From NCBI GenBank assembly GCA_036971715.1, contig JAVHJL010000008.1, positions 2,170,001 to 2,234,000 of the forward strand: a stretch of 64,000 bases of DNA. The letters run 5' to 3'. Below the pieces are notes generated by a model. It saw nothing but the letters and a program-made list of their open reading frames with translations. It did no database searches and was not told the origin of the DNA. Position 1 is the stretch's first letter, and every line of letters starts with the position of its first letter. The translations under genes were made by a program, and so were the position numbers. The DNA comes from Arthrobotrys musiformis (lineage: Eukaryota; Ascomycota; Orbiliomycetes; Orbiliales; Orbiliaceae). Of the stretch, positions 1 to 11,608 are shown piece by piece.

Positions 1-70
1 CGAGCACTACTATCTACCTTCTTTTAAACCCATACCTCCAACGTCACCTCAAAACCCCTCTACAGACAAA

Positions 71-175
71 ATGGTCTTCCTCTACCTCTTCATGATCATC
101 GGAGGGATCATTAAGGGTGTCATCTTCCTCGTCCGACCGGACTACAACATCGGCGCCCACAATAACCGCATGTAG
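71..175 (+). CDS. possible 34-aa hydrophobic small protein
   Basis: A short open frame encodes a peptide with one hydrophobic stretch (about residues 3-21, starting MVFLYLFMIIGG) followed by a polar tail ending in HNNRM. The upstream 70 bases are CT/AC-rich like a fungal 5' leader and hold no in-frame ATG. It could be a complete single-pass micro-protein. It could also be the last exon of a gene lying mostly left of the window, since a CTACAG acceptor-like site sits at 60-65. I do not recognise the family. Confidence 0.35.
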   Translation: MVFLYLFMIIGGIIKGVIFLVRPDYNIGAHNNRM

Positions 176-955
176 AGTCACTAAGGCGCTCTCCCAATTC
201 TCTCAAGGCCGGATCTTTGAGAAGATGAACTCGAACTTACGACATTACGACGCTATACATGCTACATTCCTTCCACCGACAATACTATAAAAATAACACA
301 ATACCGTCCGATACCTCGATTATGAAAGCTCTGATGCTCCCCCAGCCCAGCAATATCGATGGGGGGCTCATTGAAATAGAAGAGCTTGTTGGCGGGCCGC
401 AAAGGCTAATACCACGGGACGAAACCTATAAATGGCACTACGAACCGCTGAGCGGGGCTAGTCCACCATACCAAACAAATACACAACCAGGGGCGTTTTT
501 ATTTCTTTCTTATAGGCAGGAGTATAGATTACTACATGGAGTCATTGTTATTACATAGAGGAACGAAGTTATGATTTTTTATTTATTTTTATTTTATTTT
601 TTGGAAGTGGGGTTGGCGGGGTTGGATAGAATTTCGATTTGATGTTTGTTAATGCACTATCGTGTAATTAAATACAAGACGTCGTCCATTCCACATCACC
701 TTCCTTCCATTCCTTCCTACTTAACAAAAGCGTAGACAGGCCCATTCGTTGACAGAGTAGAAGAAACCTTTGGAGACAGGAGTATGAAGAAAAACACCGA
801 GCGTAGTTCAGAGGAGAAAGAAGTTGTGGGACTTTATCGAGGAAGATCAAGAACCCCACAAGCTTGACCCCTTACTACAGAAAAAAGTGGAAAAAATAAA
901 ATGGGAAAGAGAATTAGGCCACATGATAACAGGAAAGACACAATCCAAAGTGAGA
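176..955. other. intergenic, no gene seen
   Basis: About 780 bases between the small frame and the thioredoxin-like gene. There is a T-rich low-complexity tract near 570-602. The 99-codon open frame at 259-558 has no recognisable domain and is not called. Confidence 0.6.
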
Positions 956-1549
956 TTAGATCGTAGTGCCAGTCCGGTAATGTGACCACATTCCCGCTTC
1001 TCCAAAGCCGCCTTGGGTGATCGGTTCTAAGTGAAGGTAGGTTCTGATGAAATTCTCTATGGCAGGCATTTCATCCTGAAGAGGGACCTCAAGCGCATAC
1101 TTGACTTTCCCCTCCTCCAGCAGGACCGCAGTCGTAGCGTACATTATATCGATCTCATAACGCTTTGCGATGGGGAGAGCGATCTTCTTACCCGAACCGG
1201 TCATGTTTATGACACAGAACAGGATCTTGGGATGGTAAATTGTAGCAAGACGTTCCAAGGTCCCGGCAATGAAGAGGTGGTGCGGATGAGCATCACTCGC
1301 GAAGAAGAGAAGGGGAGCGCGGGAGTCACTGTTGATTGTAAGAAGGGAATCAAACTCCTCCATAGTCGCGATATGATGCGCATATGTTGGAGGCTGAGAG
1401 CGTGGAGAGCGCTGCCAACATTGGCGGGTTGTGACCGTGGTGTCGGACGATTTGGCCGAGTCGACCGACTTGTTTGACTTGATTGAGGTGTTCGACTTGG
1501 CGGGCTTGAACGGCTTGACAGAGTCGGTCGACTCAATTGGTTCAGACAT
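956..1549 (-). CDS. thioredoxin-fold-like protein lacking the CxxC motif
   Basis: Single-exon frame of 197 aa. The first ~50 residues are Ser/Lys/Thr-rich and probably disordered. Residues ~60-170 follow a thioredoxin-like pattern: a hydrophobic beta strand (PLLFFASD), a helix (LERLATIYHPK), a strand (ILFCVINMTGS), a helix (IALPIAKRYEI) and a strand pair (TTAVLLEEGKV). The position that normally holds CxxC reads DAHPHH, so classical disulfide exchange is not expected. The fold is inferred from the pattern only. A structural or regulatory role is more likely than a redox one. The start at 1549 is the first ATG of the frame. It has 1.4 kb of non-coding DNA upstream and no partner gene. Confidence 0.55.
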   Translation of the reverse strand: MSEPIESTDSVKPFKPAKSNTSIKSNKSVDSAKSSDTTVTTRQCWQRSPRSQPPTYAHHIATMEEFDSLLTINSDSRAPLLFFASDAHPHHLFIAGTLERLATIYHPKILFCVINMTGSGKKIALPIAKRYEIDIMYATTAVLLEEGKVKYALEVPLQDEMPAIENFIRTYLHLEPITQGGFGEAGMWSHYRTGTTI

Positions 1550-2966
1550 TTTAGAAGAATTATCTGATCTAGAGGTTCCACAGAAGGCTTGTCAGGCTGG
1601 AGATGCTGGTAGAATCTCTGCAAGCTGTCAGCATATTCCAGAACCCTTACAAGATAATCATGAGGACCAGAGGGGTAGAACAACTTACTTGAGTATCTCT
1701 GAGGGTTTTCTAGATACTAATTGGTCAAGTTTGGAAGGATTGTGGATGGAAGCACTGTGAAGAGCTTTGTAGAAGAAGGTGGAGAGATGAAGGGATTGAT
1801 GATGAAGGTGAGTAAGGAGGGTAGGAATCAAAAGGGAGCTTGTGAGACTTCCTGGGTAGATAATATACTGGTTGTGTTCCTCCCAACGGGGTCTCCGTCT
1901 CTACGTTATTGGGGCTCAAGACTAATAGCGCGAGGACAGTAGAACGTTGTAGAGTATCGAGGGCTATAACGTCCGCCAAATTGGCAGCGGGAGTCCTTGA
2001 GCTTATTACGTTGACAATACTGTCAGTGGGAGGGAAGCCATGACTTCAGGATTCGCTTTGATAGAGGGAGCGCAAGACCGATCGTTATCTTGCAATATAT
2101 CCATATGCAGGCTTTATACCTACTTTCTTTCTGTATTGGCCACTTGGTTTTCCTTTAAGGCCTCTGGCATAACGATATCAGACATTCTAGGTTTTTGGTT
2201 GTCTCGTACCCAGCCCACCCGGGTTTGTCCCACCTGGGTGGGTTTTTGGGTAGAGCTGCAGAAATTTTGCATATCAATCCCACCAGAAGCCTTGTGGAAA
2301 CGAAGGTATTACTGGCTGCATGGCTGTAACGTACGTTGTACAGAACAGAGGAACAAACTGCTGTGCGGGGTGAGAGAGACAAACGAAGTGGCTACCGATG
2401 TCGACCTCTAGACTAGCTACTGCCACTCGATGTGTGATCGAATTTAGGTCAGCCCCTGCCGATTAGCTAGGAACTTAATTAAGACAAGAGTCAACTGCAA
2501 TGTAACACAAAGCTAACGTCCCGCGTTATTAAATCTAGTTCCCATTATGACATACGAATTCCACTTGGACGTATCAAAACCCATGTAGTAAATGTCTCGG
2601 TGTTTTATATATATGTGCATACCTGTAGTATATATTGGCGGGGAGCTCTGTGCTGAGGTGTTTAATATAATGCTAGTATTTGTTATTTTAGCATTTCTAA
2701 TTTATAAATTTAGTGATAAGATAACATGCTACCAAAGAAGAGAGAACTCCATGGTCAATGAAACCACAAATGCATTGAAGACGTCGACGGTTGATAATTT
2801 GGTATCTTGAGAATGCACATGCAAGAGTGACAAAAAAAAATACATTACTAACGCTTCCTCGTAGTATTCGGGTTCATACGTATATATATTAGTACATCAT
2901 AGTCGTTAAAAGAAAAATGGAAACAGGCTGTATGTACCACCAACCAAATAACATAAAGACAATCGA
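1550..2966. other. intergenic, one dispersed-repeat fragment
   Basis: No convincing gene in 1.4 kb. A copy of the short repeat beginning TTGTCTCGTACCCAG lies at 2199-2213, followed by a CCCACC...GGTGGG dyad up to about 2244. The right part near 2590-2930 is AT-rich. Confidence 0.55.
2199..2244 (+). repeat. dispersed short repeat, diverged copy with hairpin
   Basis: Starts with TTGTCTCGTACCCAG, identical over 15 bases to the left end of the complete-looking copy at 43271-43336. It continues into CCCACC...GGTGGG, which can form a stem. The opposite terminus is not recognisable here. Confidence 0.5.
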
Positions 2967-5371
2967 CTAATCCTCCTCTCCAAACGGATTGGAGAATCTA
3001 CGCACCTTCCCATCGCAGGAAGAACGTACGAGGTACGGAGTAGCGACACTCGACTTCAAGTAGTAATTATTGTCTTGGTCCCAGATATTGAAAGCTATTC
3101 TGGTACCTCCGCCCGAGTTCGCAATGATAACACGAATCGGTAGATAAGTGCCTCCGATGAGTGTCAATACCTCTGGCGTAGTTTGATCATAGCCAGTGTT
3201 CCCTGATACGCTGTACCAAGTGGATATACCTTCCGCATTTGCCCGATTCCAACCTGACTTTGCTGTCTCGCCCGTCCAGAAGGCTGCAAAGTTGTCACCG
3301 TTTGTGACTGCAATGGTGTATTTGCCGGATTTGGGCACATAGAAATAACCACGCCACATGATGACATGAGTGCGAGAACTGATTTCTGTACTAGGGTCTG
3401 GGGGGGAAAACCCGTAGGGGTACCAGGTTCCGAGATCTGTGATATACCAGTCGAATCCGATCGCAGTAGAGACCTTCTGTCCGGTGGGTGAGCGCCACTT
3501 GTAAGTTTCAGGGACGAAGCCTGGGTAGCCTCTGCCACCGACGTCAGTCAGGTATGCATTGGTGAAGATGGCGACTTCTACGCCGTCGTTATTACAAGTG
3601 GAGTCAGGAGGTCCCGTAGGCGTTGTCGTTTCAGCACCAAAGTCGGCGAATGGTGGGGCTTCTAGCGGTCTATCGCAGGCAAATGCGACGAGATATGGGG
3701 ACTCAGTGCCATATGATGCAAATTTTTCACCGGATGAGTCCTTGATCTCGAAACCAAAGTACCCGAAGTTTTGAGCGTTACCAAAAAGGATTCTGAATGG
3801 GGTGTAGCTACCCTCAGCCAGCTCGATAGTGTAGGTATTCTTGGAATTATCTGCTTCGGCGAGAGTGGACTGGGCGTTGGCGTTTTGGCGAGTCCAGTCG
3901 GTGTATGCGAACTGGCCGACCCAGAGCCAAGCACCGTCATTGGTATCGAAGAGTCTGAAAGTGTAGGTGTCGGTCTTAGGCGCGAAGAAATAGCCCCGAT
4001 GATTAATAACATATTCAGCACCATTTGGGTTGGTTCCGGTGTACGTAGTGACTTTAGCTGTCATACCATAGGGACGGTAGTTCAGCCCGTCCGGATCGGT
4101 TTCATGGTATTGGACTCCAATCATGCTTGTTCTGTTCTGACCATAGGGCTGGCTGGTTTTGAAGTACTCAGGGTTGAATGTGTCATAATCTGCAGGGATT
4201 TCTGCCCCTAGAGCGATTCTATACGGATTGTCATAGATAGCGACTTCAACGCCGGCATTATTAGCGCAGCCAGTAGTATCTGGAACGTTCGGAGCCACAT
4301 ATGTATATTCGATCTCAAATTCAGTGGTGGTTTTGGTCTCCGACTGGGTTAAAGTTTTAGTAGTCTCGGTGATTGAAGTCTTCGGCAGGGTGTTAGTGCT
4401 GGTCACGGTTAAAGTTGTCCATTCGGTTTTGGTTATGACGCCTCCCGACTCCGTTACGGTAGTTGAAGTTGTTACTTCTGCGGAGTTTACTTGTAAAATT
4501 GTCGTCGATATAGTAATAGTTGTTGTATCAGTTGGGAATTCGTAAGCTGCGCGGGTTCGGACTGTCGATGTAAACAGGAAGCATGCTGTACAGAATGATA
4601 TAATACGTTAGATACCTCTTTAGTTCATGCAGGACCTGGAATTCCTATAATCGAAACTTACAGCAGTCGGCGGGAATATAGGCCTGACGTTTGCGGAGTT
4701 TTATAAATGTCGAACTGGGCGCTGTATCAACTGTCACAGTGCTGGGGGGGTATCCGGTAACCGTCGATGTTTGTGTCTTTAACACCACCGAGGTCGAGTA
4801 ACTATACGTGCATAGGCACCGCACTGTTAACAAGTCGCACTTCATGGTATATTGTATCGAAAGCCCGTATTACGGTCTATCATTTGTGATTGAAGGCTTG
4901 GACTTACGAGGTTACAGTGGTCTCATATGTGCTGACGTCAGTGGTAACTGTTGTATATGCTGTCGCAGGGACGGTAGTTGTCGTAGTTGGTACCGTTGTT
5001 AGAGTTGATGCGTCAAGTTGTTCGACAATGGTACTGATAGAAGTATATGTAGTATCTATTGTCTCGTAGAACGTCGCTGTTTCTGTTCTTGTGAGGTTGT
5101 ATTTTGTCGTGGTCACCGTCGATGTATAACATGTCGACGTACTGATTCCATTTTGTGCTAAGATTATAGATTAATATACCGATACATCAAAAGATAGATG
5201 GGAACCGATTGGTTACGCATAATACTTACTAAAATACGAAGAACAGCTCGATCTCGAAGCAGCATCCTCTCTAACAGTCGGACAGCTCGTTGCTGTAGCC
5301 CCACAATCCTGCCCAAAAGCAACATCCGCAAGAGCGGTTACCAGGAAGGCGACGGCGGCCGAGAACCGCAT
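2967..5371 (-). CDS. secreted adhesin with two GLEYA domains
   Basis: Four exons: 5371-5230, 5157-4908, 4801-4662, 4585-2967, all with GTAAGT donors. The phases join to an uninterrupted 716-aa protein. Residues 1-20 (MRFSAAVAFLVTALADVAFG) are a signal peptide. Residues ~48-280 are Thr/Ser/Val-rich, like an extended, O-glycosylated stalk. Two GLEYA/PA14-like lectin domains follow, at about 284-481 and 508-701. Each opens with CxNxxGVEVAI, carries a central RGYFxxPK beta hairpin, and closes with a Cys in the ATPYLV/SPYLV context. GLEYA domains are calcium-dependent sugar-binding modules of fungal adhesins. No C-terminal hydrophobic GPI signal is visible, so the protein may be released or held in the wall by other means. 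The unusual layout is a stalk placed before the domains. Such adhesins act at the cell surface in adhesion to hosts, prey or other cells. Confidence 0.88.
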
Positions 5372-7397
5372 CTTCAAGAATCCTTCTCTTCCAATATAAT
5401 CCTCAAATTCGACAGGTCGGATGTCAAGATCGATTGAGGAATGGCAATCCCGCTAGCTGCACTGCACCCAATGCCGCTGTCAAAAAAATAACAGGGCAAA
5501 CAGAGACAATTGCACGCACGATTGTGATAACAGGTGGGAATACCCATCTTATAAAAGGAAAAAGAAGTATACATTTCCACTAATTGGAGGTGGGTTTTGC
5601 TCCTCGTCTGGCCGCGACCCACGACGCTCATTACGATATGGGGCAATGCATGAAGGTCGCCGCGTGCCTGGACGCCTGTGTTCCGTTGAACTACGGACGT
5701 TTTTTCCTACGCCATGCTGCGATTAGCTTAGTGGATGGAGATAGTGGAGCTCGAGACCATAGGCTCGTGAATGGCGTCTGTGAGGCGCACCAAAATTGGG
5801 ATTAAAACACCCTGCTCGGTCGGATTTGTGAAGAATTCTACGTGCACTAGCACTAGAGTCCAGCGTACCAGCTCGCAGAGTAGGAAAATTCCCCCCGCCA
5901 CTTGGAATAGCAAAGCACAGATCTTCTTTGAAGTTTATGGCGGCTGCAACCGCAATTGACAACTATTACAAGTGTACACTTAGCAGCTGGTCAACTGGAA
6001 AGAGGTTGGTGAAGGCGTGTAGTCTATAGCACATACGTACCTATAGTATAGCAAGTGGAAGTGTATATCGCCCGACGGCCAGCTCGCTAAAACCCATGAA
6101 TCCTTCGATCGGTGGATGCATCTTGTTTTCAGTCGTGGAGCGGTGACTATAAGCGGAAATGATGGATCATCTAACTAATTATTGACACGATCATGATGCC
6201 GTACATAGTGGACGCTGTATCAATCGTGAACATGGGTCCACAGCGGGTCGGCTATGGAAATGTCAGAGGCGAATAGAGCGAAGGATGAAATTCGATAAAG
6301 AATATTGAGCCTAGGCGCAAATTTAAATAGAACGTGAATCAACGAACATGAATCAATGAAACATTGGCCTTGTTAGGAAGAAAATCGAGAAGACAGACGA
6401 CCATGACCACAGAATTGCAAGATGTATCCGCCAGGCCACGGAGACATCGGATGTCGGCCTGGGTGGTGCAATATGGTGGTTCTTTTCTTAGTTCCATTCG
6501 GCGTCAAGGCACCAACCAAAGGCCGGTGTTGGCCAATGTGTTGAAACACCACATCGCTTCCCAGCGAAAACTGGGACCGGCCCGACTCCACAATTTGCCC
6601 ACAATTCGGAGATCAGGTGGGTTGCAATTGGATTGGGGCTTTTATGGCTGGCGGCGTCGCAGCTCCGACGACTTTGCATTGATATTGCAGGCCACAAAGC
6701 AAATGTGGACTTGGTCGGCAGGAGATTTCGCTGTCCTGGCTGGCTTGGTTCTTTGGTGGACTCATACTTGCATGGCACGGCGGACTACGATAATAATCGT
6801 ATGGCCTGGGCGATTACTGGTGATTACTATACTTCTGTTGCCTTTAGCGCTGCTAGTATACAGCGTGTTGGCTCTACACAGTAATATCGGCGTCGATCGG
6901 GCCTAGGTAGTATCTAGACATCTGTCTACTAACCACCCTATATACTATATAGTAGATAATACTGTCGAATTGATCCATCGCATCGATTCAAGGTTCAAGG
7001 CTTCACCGATCTTGCGCACTCGCACCTGCATGTGCAGCGACATGCACCCCTGCCGGCCCCTCTTGATGCGAGCCTGCATTGCCTAGCCTCTCCCAGTCCG
7101 GAAGTTATTTCGTGATATTATCGAGCTTGAACCGAAAAGCTCCCAGGGTCAAAAGTAGCGAGCGAATCCCTTCAGGCTAAGCTGAACCACAGCTGAACCA
7201 AAGTAAGACCGCCGTTAGTTAATTCACCCCAATCAGCCGCACTTCGGGTCCCTTTTTCTTTTCTCACTTCCCTTTTATCGCACTGCAAAGTTCTTCCTGT
7301 TCGTCTCGCGGGGCCAGGCCTTTGATTTTTCCCGCATCCACTCTCCCTTCCCGTCGCGCGACGAAGATTTGGAACCGTCGTCTTTGTCAGATCCATC
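5372..7397. other. intergenic, no gene supported
   Basis: Two kilobases between the divergently arranged adhesin and receptor genes, so both promoters must lie here. Several open frames exist, the longest at 6364-6906 on +, but none has a domain, a good start or splice support. Confidence 0.55.
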
Positions 7398-7757
7398 ATG
7401 GTATGGCCGATAACGCCAGTCAATGTCATTGTAAGTCATACTGTTCGTTCTATGTAACATCAATCCAACATGAACCGCGTTCCGTTCCCTGAAGCTGTCT
7501 GACGGTTGCTTGTTCGGGAAGTTGGGTCAGGCTGCACTGCAGACAGCTGCCCCTTGCTTCCCATTCCTTTCCTTTCTTGTTTGTCGTTCCTTGCCTGCAG
7601 ACTTTCACATAGCTTCACTAGCTTGAAATCCGAACACTTGGGTCGGGCCGTTGGGTAGCATCAACGTAGCGGCTACGTCTGTAGACGGACGTTCAGGCCC
7701 TGCATAAATATACTTGCCAATTGTCTCTCATCTTGTTCTTAGTTTCGCCTTTCACTT

Positions 7758-7811
<54 letters not shown>

Positions 7812-9322
7812 CTGTTTCCTAATTCATATTTTTGGCATCTCCTCACCGTATTAACCCTTCCTAGATAGTAGAATGGCTTTTCGTCGGCTTAGCCACCGTC
7901 TTTGTCGCGCTGAGAATATACATGCGCAATTATCGAAACAAGCATGAATTCTTCCATTTCACAGCGAGCGACTGGATTATTATCCTAACACTGGTTTGCT
8001 TCTACGCCACCGCCGCATGTGATACGGTAATGGTCACATCGGGGTTCAGCGACGAGAGACTGTCGCTGGATCAAACTCTGGAGGACCCATGGAGTGCATA
8101 CTTGGTGCTGGATAAAAAGAGGCTGCGAGAACTGCTTAAGGTATGTGCATAATTGTGACAACCGCTTTTCCGGCTTCAGGGGTCCTGATACCCACTTCCT
8201 GTTGCCACGATTTTCTCGTCTCGACGGGATTTGAATCTCGATATATTCGCCTTCTTCGGGTTAGAGCATCTCGCTTCAACAGGCACATGAGGCACAGCTG
8301 CAGGATCGTCGCGATGGAGTTCTGAACATGTCGATTCGCGCTAACTTGCAAAATTCAACCAACAGATGCTCTACGCCTCATCGATGCCATATTATCTGTC
8401 ATTATGGGGCGTAAAATTCTACCTCGTCGCTCTGTTTTATCAATTGATCCCGCCGGCGACTATGCCGCGCCAGAGGATCGCACTGCACATTATCGCCGCC
8501 TTCGTGGTGTCTTCGTGCTTTGTATGGCTGGGCCTTAATATCTTCTGGTGTATGCCCATTCATAGCAATTGGGAGGTCGAGCAACCTCAGGACGCTTGTG
8601 TGGCGTATTTTGCCTATGATCCGTATATCATCACGGTTTCGTTGCACGCAGGGACCGAGTTCATGAGTACGGAAACCCATTCGCACCATACTGGAGGTCT
8701 TGCATACTGACACGATGTAGTCTTCTCACTGCCCTTCTCATTCCTCCACGTCCTCCGCCGTAACAACAAGAAGCAATTCTACGCAGCATCAGCAATCTTC
8801 GCCATCGGCTTCCTTGGCGTGGTAATCACCTTAGGAAGGGTGGCATACGTCTTCACTGCCGGTGCAGGTCCAATAATTGGTATGCAACAAGCATGGGCAT
8901 CAGTAGAGCAATCAGTCGGAATAATAGTCTGCTGTCTTCCCGCCTTCAAATCGCTCGTTTTACGCAGGAAAAGCATGGGGAGCGGTAGTAGGCTCGTTGG
9001 ATCGGGAAGTCGACATACGCATGAAAGTAGGAGGAAGAGCGCGCCGGGTGTTCCGATGGATGAGCCTGGGGTCAGACCACTTGAAGGGAGAGGGGGGATT
9101 ATCGATCCTGATATTTCAATCATGAGGGTAGAAACTTTCGAAAGGGAAGGAAAGGGGAGGAGGGGTAGTTTGACTAGTATGCTTTTGCCCGGGGGGCTAT
9201 CGAGGATGAATAGCTTGAGCAAGGTTTCGTCTACGGCGACGACAGGTGAGTCGGTGCCGGCGGCAGAGAGGCCGCGACCCCAAAGGAAGGTTACGGGATT
9301 AGAAACTATTAGTGATGCTTGA
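7398..9322 (+). CDS. PTH11-like seven-TM receptor (fungal rhodopsin-type integral membrane protein)
   Basis: Four exons: 7398-7430, 7865-8140, 8366-8666, 8721-9322. Together they give 403 aa in one frame. Seven hydrophobic segments can be read in order, beginning with IVEWLFVGLATVFVALRIYM and ending with VEQSVGIIVCCLPAFKSLVL. The DWIIIL, LSLWGVKFYL, WCMPI and GRVAYVF contexts are typical of the fungal PTH11/rhodopsin-like family, which has a polar, Ser/Arg/Gly-rich cytosolic tail (here the last ~100 residues). The family contains G-protein-coupled-receptor-like surface sensors; the ligand is unknown. No CFEM domain precedes the TM core. Intron 1 is 434 nt and holds a 52-nt T run. Intron 2 (225 nt) is also long for this genome. 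The 11-codon first exon is the least certain part of the model. Confidence 0.82.
7760..7811 (+). repeat. 52-nt T homopolymer in receptor intron 1
   Basis: An uninterrupted T run upstream of the CTAG acceptor of intron 1. The length is likely unstable and prone to sequencing error. Confidence 0.9.
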
Positions 9323-11608
9323 CCTTAGCATTTTGCATTTCCGTCGAAGCCCTTTGTTCTTTTTTTTCGGGGCATTTATATTTTTCTCCGTCTTCTAGAC
9401 GTTTTCTTAAGATCCGATTGTATTATAAGGGTCTGGGGTTCTTTTTGGCGTTTTAGATATCCCTTCTTTGGAGCGCTTACTTTGGAGACATGACCGTTAC
9501 GAATTATACTGCATAGCTACTTAAGTACTTAATATAATTGAACATTGGTCGATATCGCGAAAAATTGGACATGGGGCTTTCGTAATTAAGCAATTCCTTC
9601 ATAATAGCTGTGCTACAACAGCACCCACCGAGGCTACAACATCGGGTCGAAACCGGCCTCGAGGCCTCATATTCGGGGGTATACAATGCCAAAACCAGCA
9701 ATATCGATGGGCACGCGCTTGTAGTATCAGCCAAAACATATCTATGAATTCTGCAAACCAGCCAAGTCGCTACTAGTACTACAATCACAAATAAGAAATA
9801 TATCTTAAAAGAAATTTTTATATATAATAGCCACCCACCGCCAGCACTATCCAACCACGGTACTCAACCCCAAATTATAAAAAAACTGTAAAAGCATAAT
9901 ATAATATCAGCGGCTATTAAGATCCCCTTCCGTCGACATACATATCGACACCTTTTCCCTTTGTGCTGCAATAGCGCATGAACTTTAATATTGCCCGCTC
10001 GGACGGGGCTTAAAACCTGCCCCGCGCCATCAATGGTCTGTCCTCTAAATTGGTTCCTTCTTTATGTTTTCCTCTAGTTTTCCTTTTTCCGTTTTTTTTT
10101 TTTTTTTGAATCCTTCGGTTAGGGGTGAGTGTAGTGTCATGATCTTGGGATTGCATGTAGACTGTGCGTATATGGACAGGTATTGTTTCAATCTCGCGAT
10201 ACCCACCAGCCCCCCTGTATATCCCTTCTTTACATATAAATCATCTACGGATATCAATATATTTTAATGAACAGTCCCTTGGGTATTGTCGCCTGAAAAC
10301 GATTACGTAGACTATGCAAGCCAAGTGCCCTTCAAGATGAACAGCTAATCCCCGTACTCCACAATACAAGCAATACGAAACGTCAATGAAAAGTTTAATT
10401 CTCCTGACCTAGATACACACTTAAGCACAAATGCCTGATGAAATGAGATGAAAATTCTACGAGAGAGACTTTCGATGATAAATATCTCCGCTACCCGATA
10501 TAAATTTCAGCCGAAAGCGTTTTTTTAAGCCTATATATAGATAGAGCAGAGGGTACTTCCGGATGTACGCACCGTTCTATCCAAGTCGATGTATAAAAAC
10601 CAGCTGTAGAGAGACCTTACTTGCTCATCCTCACAAATCTGGATTCAGGATAATTGACCCCTGGCGTGAAAAAAACATGAGACGGACAAAATAAATCCCC
10701 CACTCATATATCGATTATTTTCCACAAATCGTCTCCAAAAAAAAATCCCTTGCAGATAGATGGGAGATCTGGGGAAGCAAGTCGTACCGTGGATAATTTA
10801 CCCCCCTTGCCTTCGCCCGAGCTTTGAGGCGAACGAACGGGTCGGGATGTCGCGCCGCATGTCCAGTGCCAAGGCTAGCCGAGATTTTAGCGAACCCAAT
10901 GGATCCCCCTGCCCTATCATTTTAAAACACTGGCAACGCAAAACTCTGTTTTTTTCAGCGCTGGCATTTTCCGTAGAGAAATTGAAAACCCGATATGGGG
11001 GCCGGGGGGTGATCCATGGTCCCGTTGTTTCGCTTCAGATAGAGATGCGGGTTTTCGATTAAAGTTCTTTGATGCTGGGCTGTGCACGAGGAAACTGGGG
11101 GGTTTGTAATATTATTCGCTAGAAAAACCTCGCATGGACCATGCGTATGTACTAGAACCCGCGGTCGGACAATTTATGTCAAAGGTTATTTTTTGCTCGG
11201 TGGAGAAGAAGATGATACACACCATGGTTATCTGTTTTATTTCCCCGCCTTAGCTTGAACTTGTCCAATGCTTTTTCTTGGAAGACCCGCGTTCGCGTTC
11301 TCTTACCTGTGGATTCGTCGGGCATTATATGGGTCCCCTTTCCGAATGGATGGGTCTTGGTATAGACCCCCCCTGATGACAGATGCTTTTGCTGACGGTG
11401 AAATAAAACACCGAGGTTAAATAGGAAAATATCGTGAATATCATAGCTCAGATCGCTTCAGATCTTATGGGTGGAAAAGTATAAAGCTTCGATGAATCTC
11501 TGTTGAATCACGCAATTCATTTTTATCAACCAAGCTATTCGATTACCTTGTCTATAGATAGATATCTAGATAGATCTGTATAGAACACATAACTCTACTA
11601 CCAAAAAA
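9323..11608. other. intergenic, no gene supported
   Basis: About 2.3 kb of AT-rich sequence between the receptor and the pectate lyase. A 100-codon open frame at 10760-11062 has no recognisable features. The final ~150 bases carry a TATA-like element and an A-rich leader for the pectate lyase. Confidence 0.55.
11480..11486 (+). promoter_or_regulatory. TATA-like element of the pectate lyase gene
   Basis: TATAAAG lies 129 bases before the ATG. It is followed by a C/A-rich leader ending ACCAAAAAAATG, typical of a strongly expressed fungal gene. Confidence 0.45.

Noticed and set aside
6364..6906. 180-codon frame with a C-terminal hydrophobic stretch
   Set aside because: It has no ATG at its 5' end, no recognisable domain and no splice support. 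The hydrophobic end alone is weak evidence.
7760..7811. Poly-T as the tail of a retroposed element
   Set aside because: No target-site duplication or reverse-transcribed body is seen beside it. A simple homopolymer expansion is enough.
8223..8275. tRNA gene suggested by a B-box-like GATTCAAATCCC and GGTTAGAGC
   Set aside because: The two boxes are not on the same strand in the right order, and no cloverleaf can be drawn. Kept only as a possible SINE remnant.
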